Positions 42,603 to 50,870 of a stretch of 64,000 nt of DNA are shown one piece after another; position 1 is the first letter of the stretch; every line of letters starts with the position of its first letter. Position numbers and translations under genes: made by a program. The stretch comes from a virus: IMG/VR virus record IMGVR_UViG_3300045998_000148, positions 1 through 64,000 of that record, one strand, 5' to 3'. The notes beneath the pieces are model-generated. The model did not search any database. It was not told the origin of the DNA and saw only the letters and a program-made list of their open reading frames with translations.

Positions 42603-43663
42603 AACGCAGCCGCCAATTCTTTCAAAGTCGAATCAGTTGAGAGGTAAAAGCCCGCCGCATTGCGGTGGCCGCCGCCGCCAAAACGCAGGGCAATTTCGGA
42701 AACGTCCCAATTGCTGCCGTTTTTATCGGAGCGCAGCTCCCACTTGCCCTCCGCGTTGTAGCAGGCCACAAAAGGGGAGCCTGTATATTTTTTGTACAGC
42801 GCCCTGCAAATATCGGAAGCGAGATAATCGCGACCTTTCCCCGTCCTCACCGCAGGAATGGAAAAACGGTCAATTTTCACCCACTGCACCTCATTTTCGA
42901 CATATTGGCGGACGATCCTTGCATTTTCTTCTACGGCGCGTTTGCCTACAGGCTGCAAAAACCAAAACAGCTCTTGCTCGGTCATTTCGGCAAGGCGATC
43001 GAGGAGCGCAAAATTGAGGCCGAGCGCCCGCAGCGCTTCGTGAATCCACTTCGTTTCGGGGTATTTGAACTCGAAGAGGTCGCGATCTTTGATGAATTTG
43101 AGGATGGGGGGCTTCTCTTGGCCCACAAAAAAATAATTCCAGCAGGCCGTAGCACCCGACTCTTCTAAATCGAAAAAACAATCAGCCCTGTCGCCAATTT
43201 CTTTGAAAGCGCTTTTGTGGTGGTCGATGACGAGAAGGACGTTTACTTTAGACGCCAACAGATCGAGCTGATCTGGAGTAAAACTAAAATCGACCGCGTA
43301 CAGCTTGTCGATGTCGTCCGGCAAAGTGGCGCAAAAAGCTTGGCGGCGATCGTAGGTACAGGGTACGGCGATCGCGTCGGGATAGTATCGCCGGACGACC
43401 CAGGCAGAAGCTATGCCGTCGTGACAGGACGTATCCTCGCTAAGTTGATGGTAAACTGCCGCGATTTTTACCCTCGCCGAGGTCGCACCGCCGTCTTGGT
43501 GCGCGTTCCCTTGGCGAGGAAGCCTCGCCGGGGTCGCACCGCCGTCTTGGTGCGCGTTCCCTTGGCGAGGAAGCCTCGCCGGGGTCGCACCGCCGTCTTG
43601 GTGCGCGTTCCCTTGGCGAGGAAGCCTCGCCGGGGTCGCACCGCTACCTGTATCGCTTGCCAT
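42584..43663 (-). CDS. DHH-family phosphoesterase with repeat-derived N-terminus
   Basis: This 359-residue protein has the DHH/DHHA1 layout: CHDGIASAWVV, VDFSF, LLVIDHHKSAF and a C-terminal FGGGGHRNAAGF. It resembles NrnB/oligoribonuclease-type members that degrade short RNA or nucleotides. About the first 63 residues are three-plus copies of a 17-residue repeat (GATPARLPRQGNAHQDG) encoded by the 51-bp element; the native domain begins at VKIAAVYHQ. The normal start codon is gone, so the repeat array now supplies the ATG. Confidence 0.85.
   Translation of the reverse strand: MASDTGSGATPARLPRQGNAHQDGGATPARLPRQGNAHQDGGATPARLPRQGNAHQDGGATSARVKIAAVYHQLSEDTSCHDGIASAWVVRRYYPDAIAVPCTYDRRQAFCATLPDDIDKLYAVDFSFTPDQLDLLASKVNVLLVIDHHKSAFKEIGDRADCFFDLEESGATACWNYFFVGQEKPPILKFIKDRDLFEFKYPETKWIHEALRALGLNFALLDRLAEMTEQELFWFLQPVGKRAVEENARIVRQYVENEVQWVKIDRFSIPAVRTGKGRDYLASDICRALYKKYTGSPFVACYNAEGKWELRSDKNGSNWDVSEIALRFGGGGHRNAAGFYLSTDSTLKELAAAFDAKKN
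43478..43650. repeat. 51-bp repeat array at the DHH gene start
   Basis: GGTGCGCGTTCCCTTGGCG recurs at 43498, 43549 and 43600 (51-bp period) with the palindromic core GGCGAGGAAGCCTCGCC. Flanking partial units lie on both sides. Confidence 0.92.
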
Positions 43664-43672
43664 GTTTGTTTT

Positions 43673-43855
43673 TCAACGATTGCGAAGGGAAGAACGAGAT
43701 CGCACGGTGCGGGTCAATTCCGTTTGGAGGGGATACTGTGCGACGACGCGCCCCCGCTCCCGAACGACCAAAAAGTTGCCTTCCTGTCTAATTGTACGGG
43801 AATTCAAGCGAATCAAGTCGATTAGTTTTTGCGCGTCACTGTTCGGGGGCGACAT
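43673..43855 (-). CDS. Small hypothetical protein, 60 aa
   Basis: A short basic protein (LIDLIRLNSRTIRQEGNFLV then RERGRVVAQYPL). A strong ribosome-binding site (GGAGGAGGTTCAAGT) lies directly before its ATG, which overlaps the 3' end of the tail-hub-like gene by 20 bases. This makes it a real gene despite its size. It is probably translated with the tail genes; its role is unknown. Confidence 0.7.
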   Translation of the reverse strand: MSPPNSDAQKLIDLIRLNSRTIRQEGNFLVVRERGRVVAQYPLQTELTRTVRSRSSLRNR

Positions 43856-46274
43856 ACTTGAACCTCCTCCTATTTTCTAAGCCAGAAACGGTGCTGCCCA
43901 ACTGTCCCGCCGCTCCCGCCGCAAAATCGGAAGACAGATCTGGATCTTTGGGGTTGCTGTTATTGTTATTTTGCTTCGGTTCCTGGCGATGGGTCAGCCC
44001 CGCCTTAACCAAACGCCCAGTCGAAATTTGCGTGCCGCCGCCCGTCATGGCATAGCGGTAGCCGCGCCGCGCCGAGCTGTCATCGCTATCGATCTCCAGC
44101 GACACGCTCGCACTCAACACGATTTCGTTCCCCGCAACAGCTCCCGGCAGCGCGTTGGGATAGTACCAGGCGATCGTCTTCTGACTGGCATTAGTCGAAA
44201 GAGACTGCAACTGCATTTCTGTCTTGGCCGCGACCATCGCCTCGTGTAAATTCCCCGCATACTGAAAGGAAATTTGTTCGGGCGGGTTGACTAACTTCTT
44301 ACTGTTGCTAGACGTTATGTAGTAATCGAATTCTTTCTCGCGGAGCGCGTTGGGGTCGGCTTCGGTCGGATTGCCGCCGTCTTCGCGATCCTCCCACCTC
44401 GCCTGCCTCGAATTGGGCGACGGCGGAGTGCCGCCAATCGTCTCCTGCTCTACCTCCTGCGCGAAATCCTCAAAACCGACATTCTGACCGCTGGCGGAGG
44501 TGCGCTCCTCGAAGTAGGAAGAGGCGTCGATCAAGTTGCGCTCGACTTCCTGATAGAGTTCTTCTCCCGTCACCAGCGGCGGCGCGATCGGGTCGTCCGC
44601 CTTCTCTGGATCGGGCATCCAGGCAAAAGCAATCTTTTCCTTTTTCGTGCGGGCGATATAGTATTGCTCGACGTAATTGGGATCGACGGTTACTACACCC
44701 ACCCTTCCCTTCTTGTTGACGTACTTGCTATTCGTCACCAAACTTTTAATGCGCGGCGGCAGTTGACTATAATCCTGCCAGGAAACGGTGAACGGCGATT
44801 TCTGGCGCGTCTCCTTCTCTAATTTCGCCAGATCCTTGTCTGCTTGCAGGTTAGCAGTGGAAAGCGCCGCTAGGATGTCCTTCCGCAAGCTCTTGAGCAA
44901 GATAGTTTCTTCGCCGTAGGACTGCACCCAGCGAAAGCGATAGGCCGCCATGAGCCGATTAAATTCCGACTCAGAGATGCCGCCCGATTGCAAGTCGAGC
45001 AGGTAATTGGCCGCTTCGTTTTCCTCCGACTCGCCTTTTAGAGGAATCCACTTGCGCCCCCTGGTCTTAACCCGCACCAAAAATTCGACCGAGGGCTTGT
45101 AGCTGACAAAATTAGTAAAATCCGATTGCTGCTGGCCGACGAGGGGCAGGTAATCGGGGTCGATAATCAGCGGCGTCCCCCGCTCGAACTCGTTCGTCGG
45201 ATCTTCGCGAGCTTCGAGGCGAAAGGCGATAGCGCTCAGCCCTTCGTAGATATACTCCTGCGCCTCTTCCTCGACTATCTTCCAGTGTTTTTTTGGCTCG
45301 TCCGTCCCGATCTCGTAGTCGCCTTCACTGCCCTGGAGGATATCGGCAGAAAGATAGGCAAATCCCTTTGTCTGTTGCACGGTCTTAAAAGGCTGTCCGT
45401 CGTGTAGCGTCGTCGTCACCTTTGTCTTGAGCGGCCCACTCTTATGAGCATTGCTGTCGAGGGTAAGGATTATCTCGCTGCCCTGCGGCGGGTCGTCGAA
45501 ATCCTCAGTCTGCTTTACGAATTCTCTTATTTCCGGCTCTCGCTTGGTAAAGCGCGGCGGGCGATCGTCGTTATCCGGGTCTTCGTCCTCATCTTTATTT
45601 TTGGGGGCGACATTATCCCAGCTCAATAGCGTATCGCTATAGCCGTACTCGTCGGTCGTCAGTATTTTTTGTTCGGCAAACCAGCGATCTTCTGTCGGCA
45701 GCGCGACTGCCTTGCCCCTGCCCAAGATGGCAAAGGCAATGCCCTTTTTGCCGTATTCGAGATAGCCGCCGTGGATGCGAGCTATCTCGACGGCGAGCTG
45801 CACTGGGTCGAATACCGCCTGCGTTGCCTTGTCGTCTTGCAGCCAGAGCAAGTGATTTGGCATCTGGATCGGACACTTGCACCGATTAAATACCTGACTC
45901 GTACTGATGTACTTTGTGCCGCGCTGGATGGGAACCTTCAATCGAGAGCGCAGCTCCCGCGACCACTTCCACTCGCATTCGAGGCTGACATCGTAGGTTC
46001 GCAGATTGCCGTAGCGATGCACCGAGATCGCCTCGGCAAGGGTAGAAGAAACCGAGCGGACGACAAAGGGGAAGCCCTCAAAACTGACGCCCTGGCCGCC
46101 ACTATTCTCTAGTTTCTTGCGAAAGGAACGAGTACAACCGCGATAGGAAATCGAGAGGGTAGGGGGCTGCTCGAACGAAGTCGAAAAACTGACCGAACCG
46201 TAAAACATATCCTGCGGCAGCTTCATATTGGGTCGCACGAGGTTGACGCTGGGACGGCTGACTCGATAACGCAT
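43836..46274 (-). CDS. Putative tail hub/baseplate protein
   Basis: This 812-residue protein starts at ATG 46274, five bases after the preceding stop. The N-terminal part (SVSFSTSFEQPPTLSISYRG, FEGFPFVVRSVSSTLAEAIS, YDVSLECEWKW) resembles the beta-sandwich opening of siphovirus tail-hub proteins, and DPVQLAVEIARIHGGYLEYG fits such a hub region. The rest is acidic and repetitive in places, and the C-terminus has YAMTGGGTQISTGRLVKAGL then an Asn-rich run. Position downstream of two small tail genes supports it. No peptidase motif is visible. Confidence 0.55.
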   Translation of the reverse strand: MRYRVSRPSVNLVRPNMKLPQDMFYGSVSFSTSFEQPPTLSISYRGCTRSFRKKLENSGGQGVSFEGFPFVVRSVSSTLAEAISVHRYGNLRTYDVSLECEWKWSRELRSRLKVPIQRGTKYISTSQVFNRCKCPIQMPNHLLWLQDDKATQAVFDPVQLAVEIARIHGGYLEYGKKGIAFAILGRGKAVALPTEDRWFAEQKILTTDEYGYSDTLLSWDNVAPKNKDEDEDPDNDDRPPRFTKREPEIREFVKQTEDFDDPPQGSEIILTLDSNAHKSGPLKTKVTTTLHDGQPFKTVQQTKGFAYLSADILQGSEGDYEIGTDEPKKHWKIVEEEAQEYIYEGLSAIAFRLEAREDPTNEFERGTPLIIDPDYLPLVGQQQSDFTNFVSYKPSVEFLVRVKTRGRKWIPLKGESEENEAANYLLDLQSGGISESEFNRLMAAYRFRWVQSYGEETILLKSLRKDILAALSTANLQADKDLAKLEKETRQKSPFTVSWQDYSQLPPRIKSLVTNSKYVNKKGRVGVVTVDPNYVEQYYIARTKKEKIAFAWMPDPEKADDPIAPPLVTGEELYQEVERNLIDASSYFEERTSASGQNVGFEDFAQEVEQETIGGTPPSPNSRQARWEDREDGGNPTEADPNALREKEFDYYITSSNSKKLVNPPEQISFQYAGNLHEAMVAAKTEMQLQSLSTNASQKTIAWYYPNALPGAVAGNEIVLSASVSLEIDSDDSSARRGYRYAMTGGGTQISTGRLVKAGLTHRQEPKQNNNNSNPKDPDLSSDFAAGAAGQLGSTVSGLENRRRFKYVAPEQ

Positions 46275-46278
46275 GGCA

Positions 46279-47184
46279 TCAATTCGCAGTAAGGCGCTGG
46301 TAGACGATCGCCAGCCCTGCCGCCCTCGGAATGGCTGCCGCCTCCAGCGAGCGGGAGTACAGTTTTTCACTCGCGGCAGCGGCGGGTCGCATCAATGGCA
46401 GGTAGAACAAGCCGACGTTGCGGTTGGCATTGGCCTCGTCGCCAATCGCGTCCGGCAGCCAGATAAAGCGACAGGGTGCTGGAAAATTTTGGCTCTCGTA
46501 CCAGAGGGGGCGACCGTACATTTCGGCAAAGAGCGGCCTGTCCTCCAACTCCATCTCGATCGCAGTCAATGAAGGAGTCAGCGATACCTGCAAGTCGATG
46601 GCGATCGTCATTTCGTCTTCGGCGGCGATCGCGTACTGGGGAGGAGCCAAATGAAGCAATACCTCGCGACCGTCTTGCTCGAAACTTCCAGGCTGCGTTC
46701 CCGGCAAAAAACGACGCGCCCCGAGCGAGCGATCGCCGATGTCGATATAAGCCACCGATGCGCCGTCAAAGCGCTCGTCCAGGCGGTACTCGTAGCCAGT
46801 GCCGATAGAGACGCCCGAAACGACGGCAAAAAGCAGGCGCAGCGAGACTGCCTGCGACTGCCTCAGCGGGGAGAGAAAGTGAACGCAATTGCCCTCGACC
46901 CAACAAAAAATATCCTCCACCGCCATCGCGCCGAGCAACTCGACGGCATCGGGAAGGTCGTAGCGAGAGTAATAATAATTGGCTGCGCCCACGGCAAAGC
47001 TGTCCGCAGGCGATACCCCGACAGGCAAGCCGCCAGCGTAATCGAAGGCAAAAGCAGCAGCGCCCTGCGGGGAAGGAGGCGCAAGGCGAAAAGCACCCGA
47101 CCGCCCGCGCAATACCGCCTCGCCGTCCGCGATCGCTTCGGGCAAAAAAGCATCGCCTTCTGGGGATCTGCCGAGACGAAACAT
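46279..47184 (-). CDS. Hypothetical tail-region protein, 301 aa
   Basis: A beta-rich protein with no named domain (AAFAFDYAGGLPVGVSPADS, VLLHLAPPQYAIAAEDEMTI). It lies between a 132-residue tail gene and the hub-like gene, with gaps under ten bases, so all three are surely co-transcribed. A distal-tail or baseplate role is plausible from position only. Confidence 0.6.
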   Translation of the reverse strand: MFRLGRSPEGDAFLPEAIADGEAVLRGRSGAFRLAPPSPQGAAAFAFDYAGGLPVGVSPADSFAVGAANYYYSRYDLPDAVELLGAMAVEDIFCWVEGNCVHFLSPLRQSQAVSLRLLFAVVSGVSIGTGYEYRLDERFDGASVAYIDIGDRSLGARRFLPGTQPGSFEQDGREVLLHLAPPQYAIAAEDEMTIAIDLQVSLTPSLTAIEMELEDRPLFAEMYGRPLWYESQNFPAPCRFIWLPDAIGDEANANRNVGLFYLPLMRPAAAASEKLYSRSLEAAAIPRAAGLAIVYQRLTAN

Positions 47185-47190
47185 CGGACT

Positions 47191-47589
47191 TTAGGTGTAA
47201 GCGCCCGAGCTGTATTCGAGAGAAACCTGCTGGTCGTAAACGGCAATGCCGTTGACCAAAGTAGGCACGGAAGGAGTAAACCTCGTCGGCTTCATCTCAA
47301 ATAATTGAATAGCGCCCAAGACGATATCGAACGCGACGTAAGACTGCTGGATGAGCTGCACCTTACTGGTATCGAATCGATTTTGAATGGTCGCCATGAT
47401 CGCATCGTTAAGGCCGACCGCATTTAGGGTAAGCGTCCGCCGCACGAGCTGGACGACCGTTCCGACCGAATCCTGAATCGGAATGTCCTTCGTCTCGCCA
47501 TCTCCGATCTGCGCCTGGTCGGTAGGGACGTAAAAACTAATCCCCCCCGGCGTATCGTTAAATAAGAAATTTGTAGCTTGAATTGTCAT
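47191..47589 (-). CDS. Hypothetical small tail protein, 132 aa
   Basis: ATG 47589 gives MTIQATNFLFNDTPGGISFY; a frame of four codons extends upstream. The sequence is strand-rich (VVQLVRRTLTLNAVGLND) and hydrophilic without cysteines, consistent with a tail structural protein. It is the first gene of the tail/head minus-strand transcript, so its promoter should lie in 47590-47700, facing the divergent holin-like gene. Confidence 0.6.
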   Translation of the reverse strand: MTIQATNFLFNDTPGGISFYVPTDQAQIGDGETKDIPIQDSVGTVVQLVRRTLTLNAVGLNDAIMATIQNRFDTSKVQLIQQSYVAFDIVLGAIQLFEMKPTRFTPSVPTLVNGIAVYDQQVSLEYSSGAYT

Positions 47590-47709
47590 GAGTGGAACCA
47601 AGCCGCCGTATTGTTACCAACCATAGTAGCGCGATCGGAGGCGATCGCAATGCCCCTGACAACGCAATGCACCTGACCGAAAAAAACGATCGCGAGGGAT
47701 ATAACGACC

Positions 47710-48024
47710 ATGCGGGACTTGAGCCAATTTTTGCGGGAGGACTGTTCCGATCGCTTTTCCATGACTCGGCTGATCTGCTTCTTTTTCGCCCTAAATGCGA
47801 TCTACCTGAGCTGGACTCTGACGGGCAACGAACGACTCGCCGCGATCGGCGCGTTCATCGGCGGAGCGGCCTACACCAAAATCGCCCAGAAAAAAATCGA
47901 ACGCAACATCTTGAAAGATCACAACTTGCAATACCCCGAAAACCCCCAAGACCCCCAAGACCCCCAAGACCCCCAAGAAAACGAAGCCGAACGCCCGACC
48001 CCCGACCAGTCCGAATTGAATTAG
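47710..48024 (+). CDS. Putative holin
   Basis: This 104-residue protein has two hydrophobic segments (LICFFFALNAIYLSWTL, about 20-37, and LAAIGAFIGGAAYTKIA, about 43-60) and a hydrophilic charged tail with a Pro-Gln-Asp repeat (ENPQDPQDPQDPQ). This is the size and layout of phage holins, which permeabilise the inner membrane so that endolysins reach the wall. A GAGGGA lies about 10 bases before its ATG. Two lysins in the same phage make a holin expected. Confidence 0.6.
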   Translation: MRDLSQFLREDCSDRFSMTRLICFFFALNAIYLSWTLTGNERLAAIGAFIGGAAYTKIAQKKIERNILKDHNLQYPENPQDPQDPQDPQENEAERPTPDQSELN

Positions 48025-48075
48025 CCAAAAAAGACGCGATCGCAGACTAATTTAACAATTTTTAGCGAAAAAGAC

Positions 48076-48104
48076 TTGTTCTTACCGCCTTTTTGAGCTA
48101 TACT
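48076..48104 (+). promoter_or_regulatory. Sigma70-type promoter for the C5 methyltransferase
   Basis: TTGTTC (48076-48081) and TATACT (48099-48104) are separated by exactly 17 bases, with the ATG 33 bases after the -10 box. This is the clearest promoter seen in the window. Confidence 0.6.
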
Positions 48105-48136
48105 TTCATCAATACCGTTTTTTCGCCGCTATTATC

Positions 48137-49249
48137 ATGCCTACTGCTGCCAAGACAGCAGCGCGATCCCGCATGGCCGCACGACCTGACAGCAGTGCGA
48201 CCCAAGGAAACGCGCATCAAAAGACTTTGCGCCATCGGTTCTACCGCGACGACCTGCTCTACCGCGCCGACGTAAAGAAGAAAGAGACAGTCCCCACCCT
48301 CGTCCTGTTTGCAGGGGGCGGGCTGGCCGATATCGGCTTACAGGCAGCGGGATTCGAGCCGATCGCCGCCGTCGAGAAAGACCCCGCGATCGCCGCTTGC
48401 TATCGCCTCAACCACGGCGAACGGGTAATCGAAGCAGACTGCAATGCAATCGACTACAAGCAATTCGGCAGGGGTTGGGCGAAAGCGATTTGGTGCAGTC
48501 CGCCCTGTCAGCAGTGGTCGCAAGCTCGCGATAAGGCGCTGCCCTGCCGCGAGGATGGCGACGTCAGCGATGCCATAATCCGCGCAATCGCCGAGATCGA
48601 GCCGCAGTATTTCTTTTTGGAAAACGTGCGGGGATACCTCAAGTCTCCGGCCTACGCCGCAATAATAAGCTGGCTGTTTGCCTCCGGCTATGGCGTCGAT
48701 GCCCGCGTCTACAACGCCGCCAACTACGGCGTACCGCAAAACCGACTGCGCCTGGTCGTGCGAGCCGTTCGCGATCGGGTCGTCCTTCCCTACCCCCCTA
48801 CTCGCAACCCGCAGAAGGTCGGCTGGTTTGAGGCGATCGCCCCTCAATTGAGTGAATGCCCGCAAGTCGAACTCGCCAACTGGCAGAAGCACAAGTTATT
48901 CCAGCAGTACCCCGCCTTTTTCCTTTCCGAAAAGACGGAGAAGGGGCGTGCGCTCGTCCCCCGCGTCGGCTTTCGAGGAGATAAGCTGCCCCTATACACC
49001 GAACAAAAGACCGCTCCCACCCTGCGAGCGCTGGGTCACGACCGACATTGGCGGCAACTCGACGCGATTGCCTGGGACGAACACCACCGCCTGTCCTCGG
49101 TACAAGCCGTCTCGCCTCGCTGTTTTGCAATCCTGCAATCCGTCCCCAAATGGTACGCCCTGCCGGAAGACAACTGCGACGCCACCCGCATTATCGGCAA
49201 CGGCGTACCTCCCCTCCTCGCCTACGCGATCGCCACCTCCTTATTGTGA
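48137..49249 (+). CDS. DNA (cytosine-5) methyltransferase
   Basis: This 370-residue enzyme transfers methyl from S-adenosylmethionine to cytosine C5. Conserved motifs are present in order: I (LVLFAGGGLADIGLQAAGF), IV (WCSPPCQQWSQA with Cys124), VI (FFLENVRGY), VIII (VPQNRLRLVV), and X (GNGVPPLLAYAI). The N-terminus carries a fragment of the 51-bp repeat (SATQGNAHQK). No restriction enzyme gene lies next to it, so it is probably a solitary phage methyltransferase that protects DNA or tunes expression. Target sequence is not predictable here. Confidence 0.95.
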   Translation: MPTAAKTAARSRMAARPDSSATQGNAHQKTLRHRFYRDDLLYRADVKKKETVPTLVLFAGGGLADIGLQAAGFEPIAAVEKDPAIAACYRLNHGERVIEADCNAIDYKQFGRGWAKAIWCSPPCQQWSQARDKALPCREDGDVSDAIIRAIAEIEPQYFFLENVRGYLKSPAYAAIISWLFASGYGVDARVYNAANYGVPQNRLRLVVRAVRDRVVLPYPPTRNPQKVGWFEAIAPQLSECPQVELANWQKHKLFQQYPAFFLSEKTEKGRALVPRVGFRGDKLPLYTEQKTAPTLRALGHDRHWRQLDAIAWDEHHRLSSVQAVSPRCFAILQSVPKWYALPEDNCDATRIIGNGVPPLLAYAIATSLL

Positions 49250-49300
49250 GGTATTATTTTTTGCAAAGCCCGTCCTAATATTTACAACAAGCAGGAAAAG

Positions 49301-49783
49301 ATGAAAGAGAAAACGATGCCCGCACCCATAGAGGAGATTGCCGTCGAAAAAGAGCTATCCTCTGCGATGGGCAATTTGACGGCAGCGGATGGCGTCAAAG
49401 CGCCCGTACCCGCTGCCAATACCCTTCGCCTACGGGAATGGCTTACTAGAGACGATCGCTCCTCGCGGCGAGAGAATAGGCCGACCTTTGCCGACTGCTT
49501 CAGCAAGCCGTACTTCGCCCAATGGCAGACTAAGCGCGAAAAGTTCGGACTGACCTTTTACGAAGCGCTTTTATTTTTCGGTTGGGCTTGCGACAAGCTC
49601 GACCTACTGGCACTGGCGGAATTGATCGAACTAAACATTCGCATTTCTACCGCCGCACAATACGACAAATTCTTAGAAGCCCGCCACGAAAGTCGGCTTC
49701 CCCGCGATGGATTCGGCATCGACGAATTCGGCATCGATATCCTTGCGGACTACGAACAATCCCCCACTTGTAAAGTTTTATGA
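49301..49783 (+). CDS. Hypothetical protein, 160 aa
   Basis: Unrecognised. The start has AGGAAAAG just before its ATG. The first 60 residues are variable and charged, followed by a helical domain (FGLTFYEALLFFGWACDKLD) and a short duplicated GFGIDEFGID. Its stop overlaps the next ATG (ATGA), showing translational coupling. It follows the methyltransferase by about 50 bases on the same strand. Confidence 0.6.
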   Translation: MKEKTMPAPIEEIAVEKELSSAMGNLTAADGVKAPVPAANTLRLREWLTRDDRSSRRENRPTFADCFSKPYFAQWQTKREKFGLTFYEALLFFGWACDKLDLLALAELIELNIRISTAAQYDKFLEARHESRLPRDGFGIDEFGIDILADYEQSPTCKVL

Positions 49784-50028
49784 GCGCAGTAGTCTATCGC
49801 ATTCAAATCCCGAAGCCCGATCCCCTCTTCCCCAAGCCGTTTAACTACTATGTCGTCAATATCGACGAAGTAAGTCGGCTGATGTCGGGCGTGCGCGGCG
49901 CTTCCTCGCTCCATACCGCCCTCGAATATCTCAAGCCCGGACAGGGCATCGTCGAAAGGCGCGGCAACCAATGGCATTTCGTCCGGCAGTATATGTCTAA
50001 CTACCCGACAGCCTGCTATCGCGCCTGA
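49780..50028 (+). CDS. Hypothetical protein, 82 aa
   Basis: A small alpha/beta protein (VVYRIQIPKPDPLFPKPFNY) coupled to the previous gene by an ATGA overlap and followed after ten bases by the next gene. No named domain. The three-gene run 49301-50386 is probably one transcript with the methyltransferase. Confidence 0.58.
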   Translation: MSAVVYRIQIPKPDPLFPKPFNYYVVNIDEVSRLMSGVRGASSLHTALEYLKPGQGIVERRGNQWHFVRQYMSNYPTACYRA

Positions 50029-50038
50029 CCGAATTAAT

Positions 50039-50386
50039 ATGAACGCGACCCCCAATCCCAACCTCAATAACCTTCTCGGAGAAAACGCCGAGCGCGTAAT
50101 AGGCCGCGACTGGCTCGTCGTCGATGCGTCCGGCAGGGCTTACGTCGGCACTGCGATCGCCGCCGCCGCCGATCCGCCGCGCATTACCCTTCAAAATTCT
50201 CTAGAAGTCATACAGCCCGCCGACCGCGTATTCGCCTGGATGCGCGTTGCCCGCCACGGATTTCCCGTCGATGGCAATTCCAGCGTTGCTACGATAGTCG
50301 GGCGAGGCAATATCGAGATCGCCAATCCGACCGATATGATGGAAGCCTCCGAACGCGCCATGCAGCACTTTCAAGAATTTGCCTGA
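50039..50386 (+). CDS. Hypothetical protein, 115 aa
   Basis: Unrecognised. It has a strand-rich middle (RDWLVVDASGRAYVGTAIAA) and a helical end (MMEASERAMQHFQEF). Its 3' end overlaps the convergent VRR-NUC-like gene's C-terminus by 16 bases, exactly where the 51-bp repeats begin, so the repeats did not enter this gene. Confidence 0.58.
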   Translation: MNATPNPNLNNLLGENAERVIGRDWLVVDASGRAYVGTAIAAAADPPRITLQNSLEVIQPADRVFAWMRVARHGFPVDGNSSVATIVGRGNIEIANPTDMMEASERAMQHFQEFA

Positions 50387-50847
50387 TCTCTTGGTGCGCT
50401 TTCCCCTGGCGAGGACGCCTCGCCGGGTTCGCACCGCTCTCTTGGTGCGCTTTCCCCTGGCGAGGACGCCTCGCCGGGTTCGCACCGCTCTCTTGGTGCG
50501 CTTTCCCTTGGCACGATACCTTGCTCCTGCAAGAAAGCAGCAATTTTAGCGGAAGCATCCGCGTGGCCGCAGGCAACCAGGCAGATATAGCCGCTTTGTT
50601 CGAGCAGCCGGATAAATTGCTGCTCTTGCGTCGAAAGTTCGCTCTTGCGGTAGCGCGACTGGACGGTAAGGAACAGCCGCCACTCGGGAACGAACAGGTC
50701 GGGCAGGGAAGAGAGCGAACCGAGCGCCTTGAGCCGCCTTATACTCTCGCCGCTAAAGGCGTGCGGTCGAGGCAGGGCGCAGATCAGCTCCGCAAAATTT
50801 TGGCGGAACCACTCGACCGTCAATTTCTGCTCGTGATACCTGCTCAA
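50371..50847 (-). CDS. VRR-NUC-like protein with degenerate active site
   Basis: This 158-residue protein has the VRR-NUC layout: SLPDLFVPEWRLFLTVQ, then STQEQQFIRLLEQSGYICLV and ASAKIAAFLQ. In active members the strand after the loop carries Glu-x-Lys; here it reads FLTVQSRYRK, so both residues seem changed, although the Asp of PDL is kept. The C-terminus is extended by two-plus 51-bp repeat copies. It follows the endolysin by 24 bases. It may be a non-catalytic DNA-binding version, or I may have misaligned the motif. Confidence 0.55.
   Translation of the reverse strand: MSRYHEQKLTVEWFRQNFAELICALPRPHAFSGESIRRLKALGSLSSLPDLFVPEWRLFLTVQSRYRKSELSTQEQQFIRLLEQSGYICLVACGHADASAKIAAFLQEQGIVPRESAPRERCEPGEASSPGESAPRERCEPGEASSPGESAPRDQANS
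50388..50512. repeat. 51-bp repeat array (two-plus copies)
   Basis: GGTGCGCTTTCCC starts at 50393, 50444 and 50495 (51-bp period). The core is GGCGAGGACGCCTCGCC with TTCGCACC in place of GTCGCACC. It encodes the C-terminal tail of the VRR-NUC-like protein. Confidence 0.9.
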
Positions 50848-50870
50848 TCCGCTGATAGTGACAGACTCCC

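Noticed and set aside
42010-43017. 335-residue plus-strand open frame
   Set aside because: It is antisense to the lysin duplicates and the DHH gene and consists of the 72-bp repeat read in another frame.
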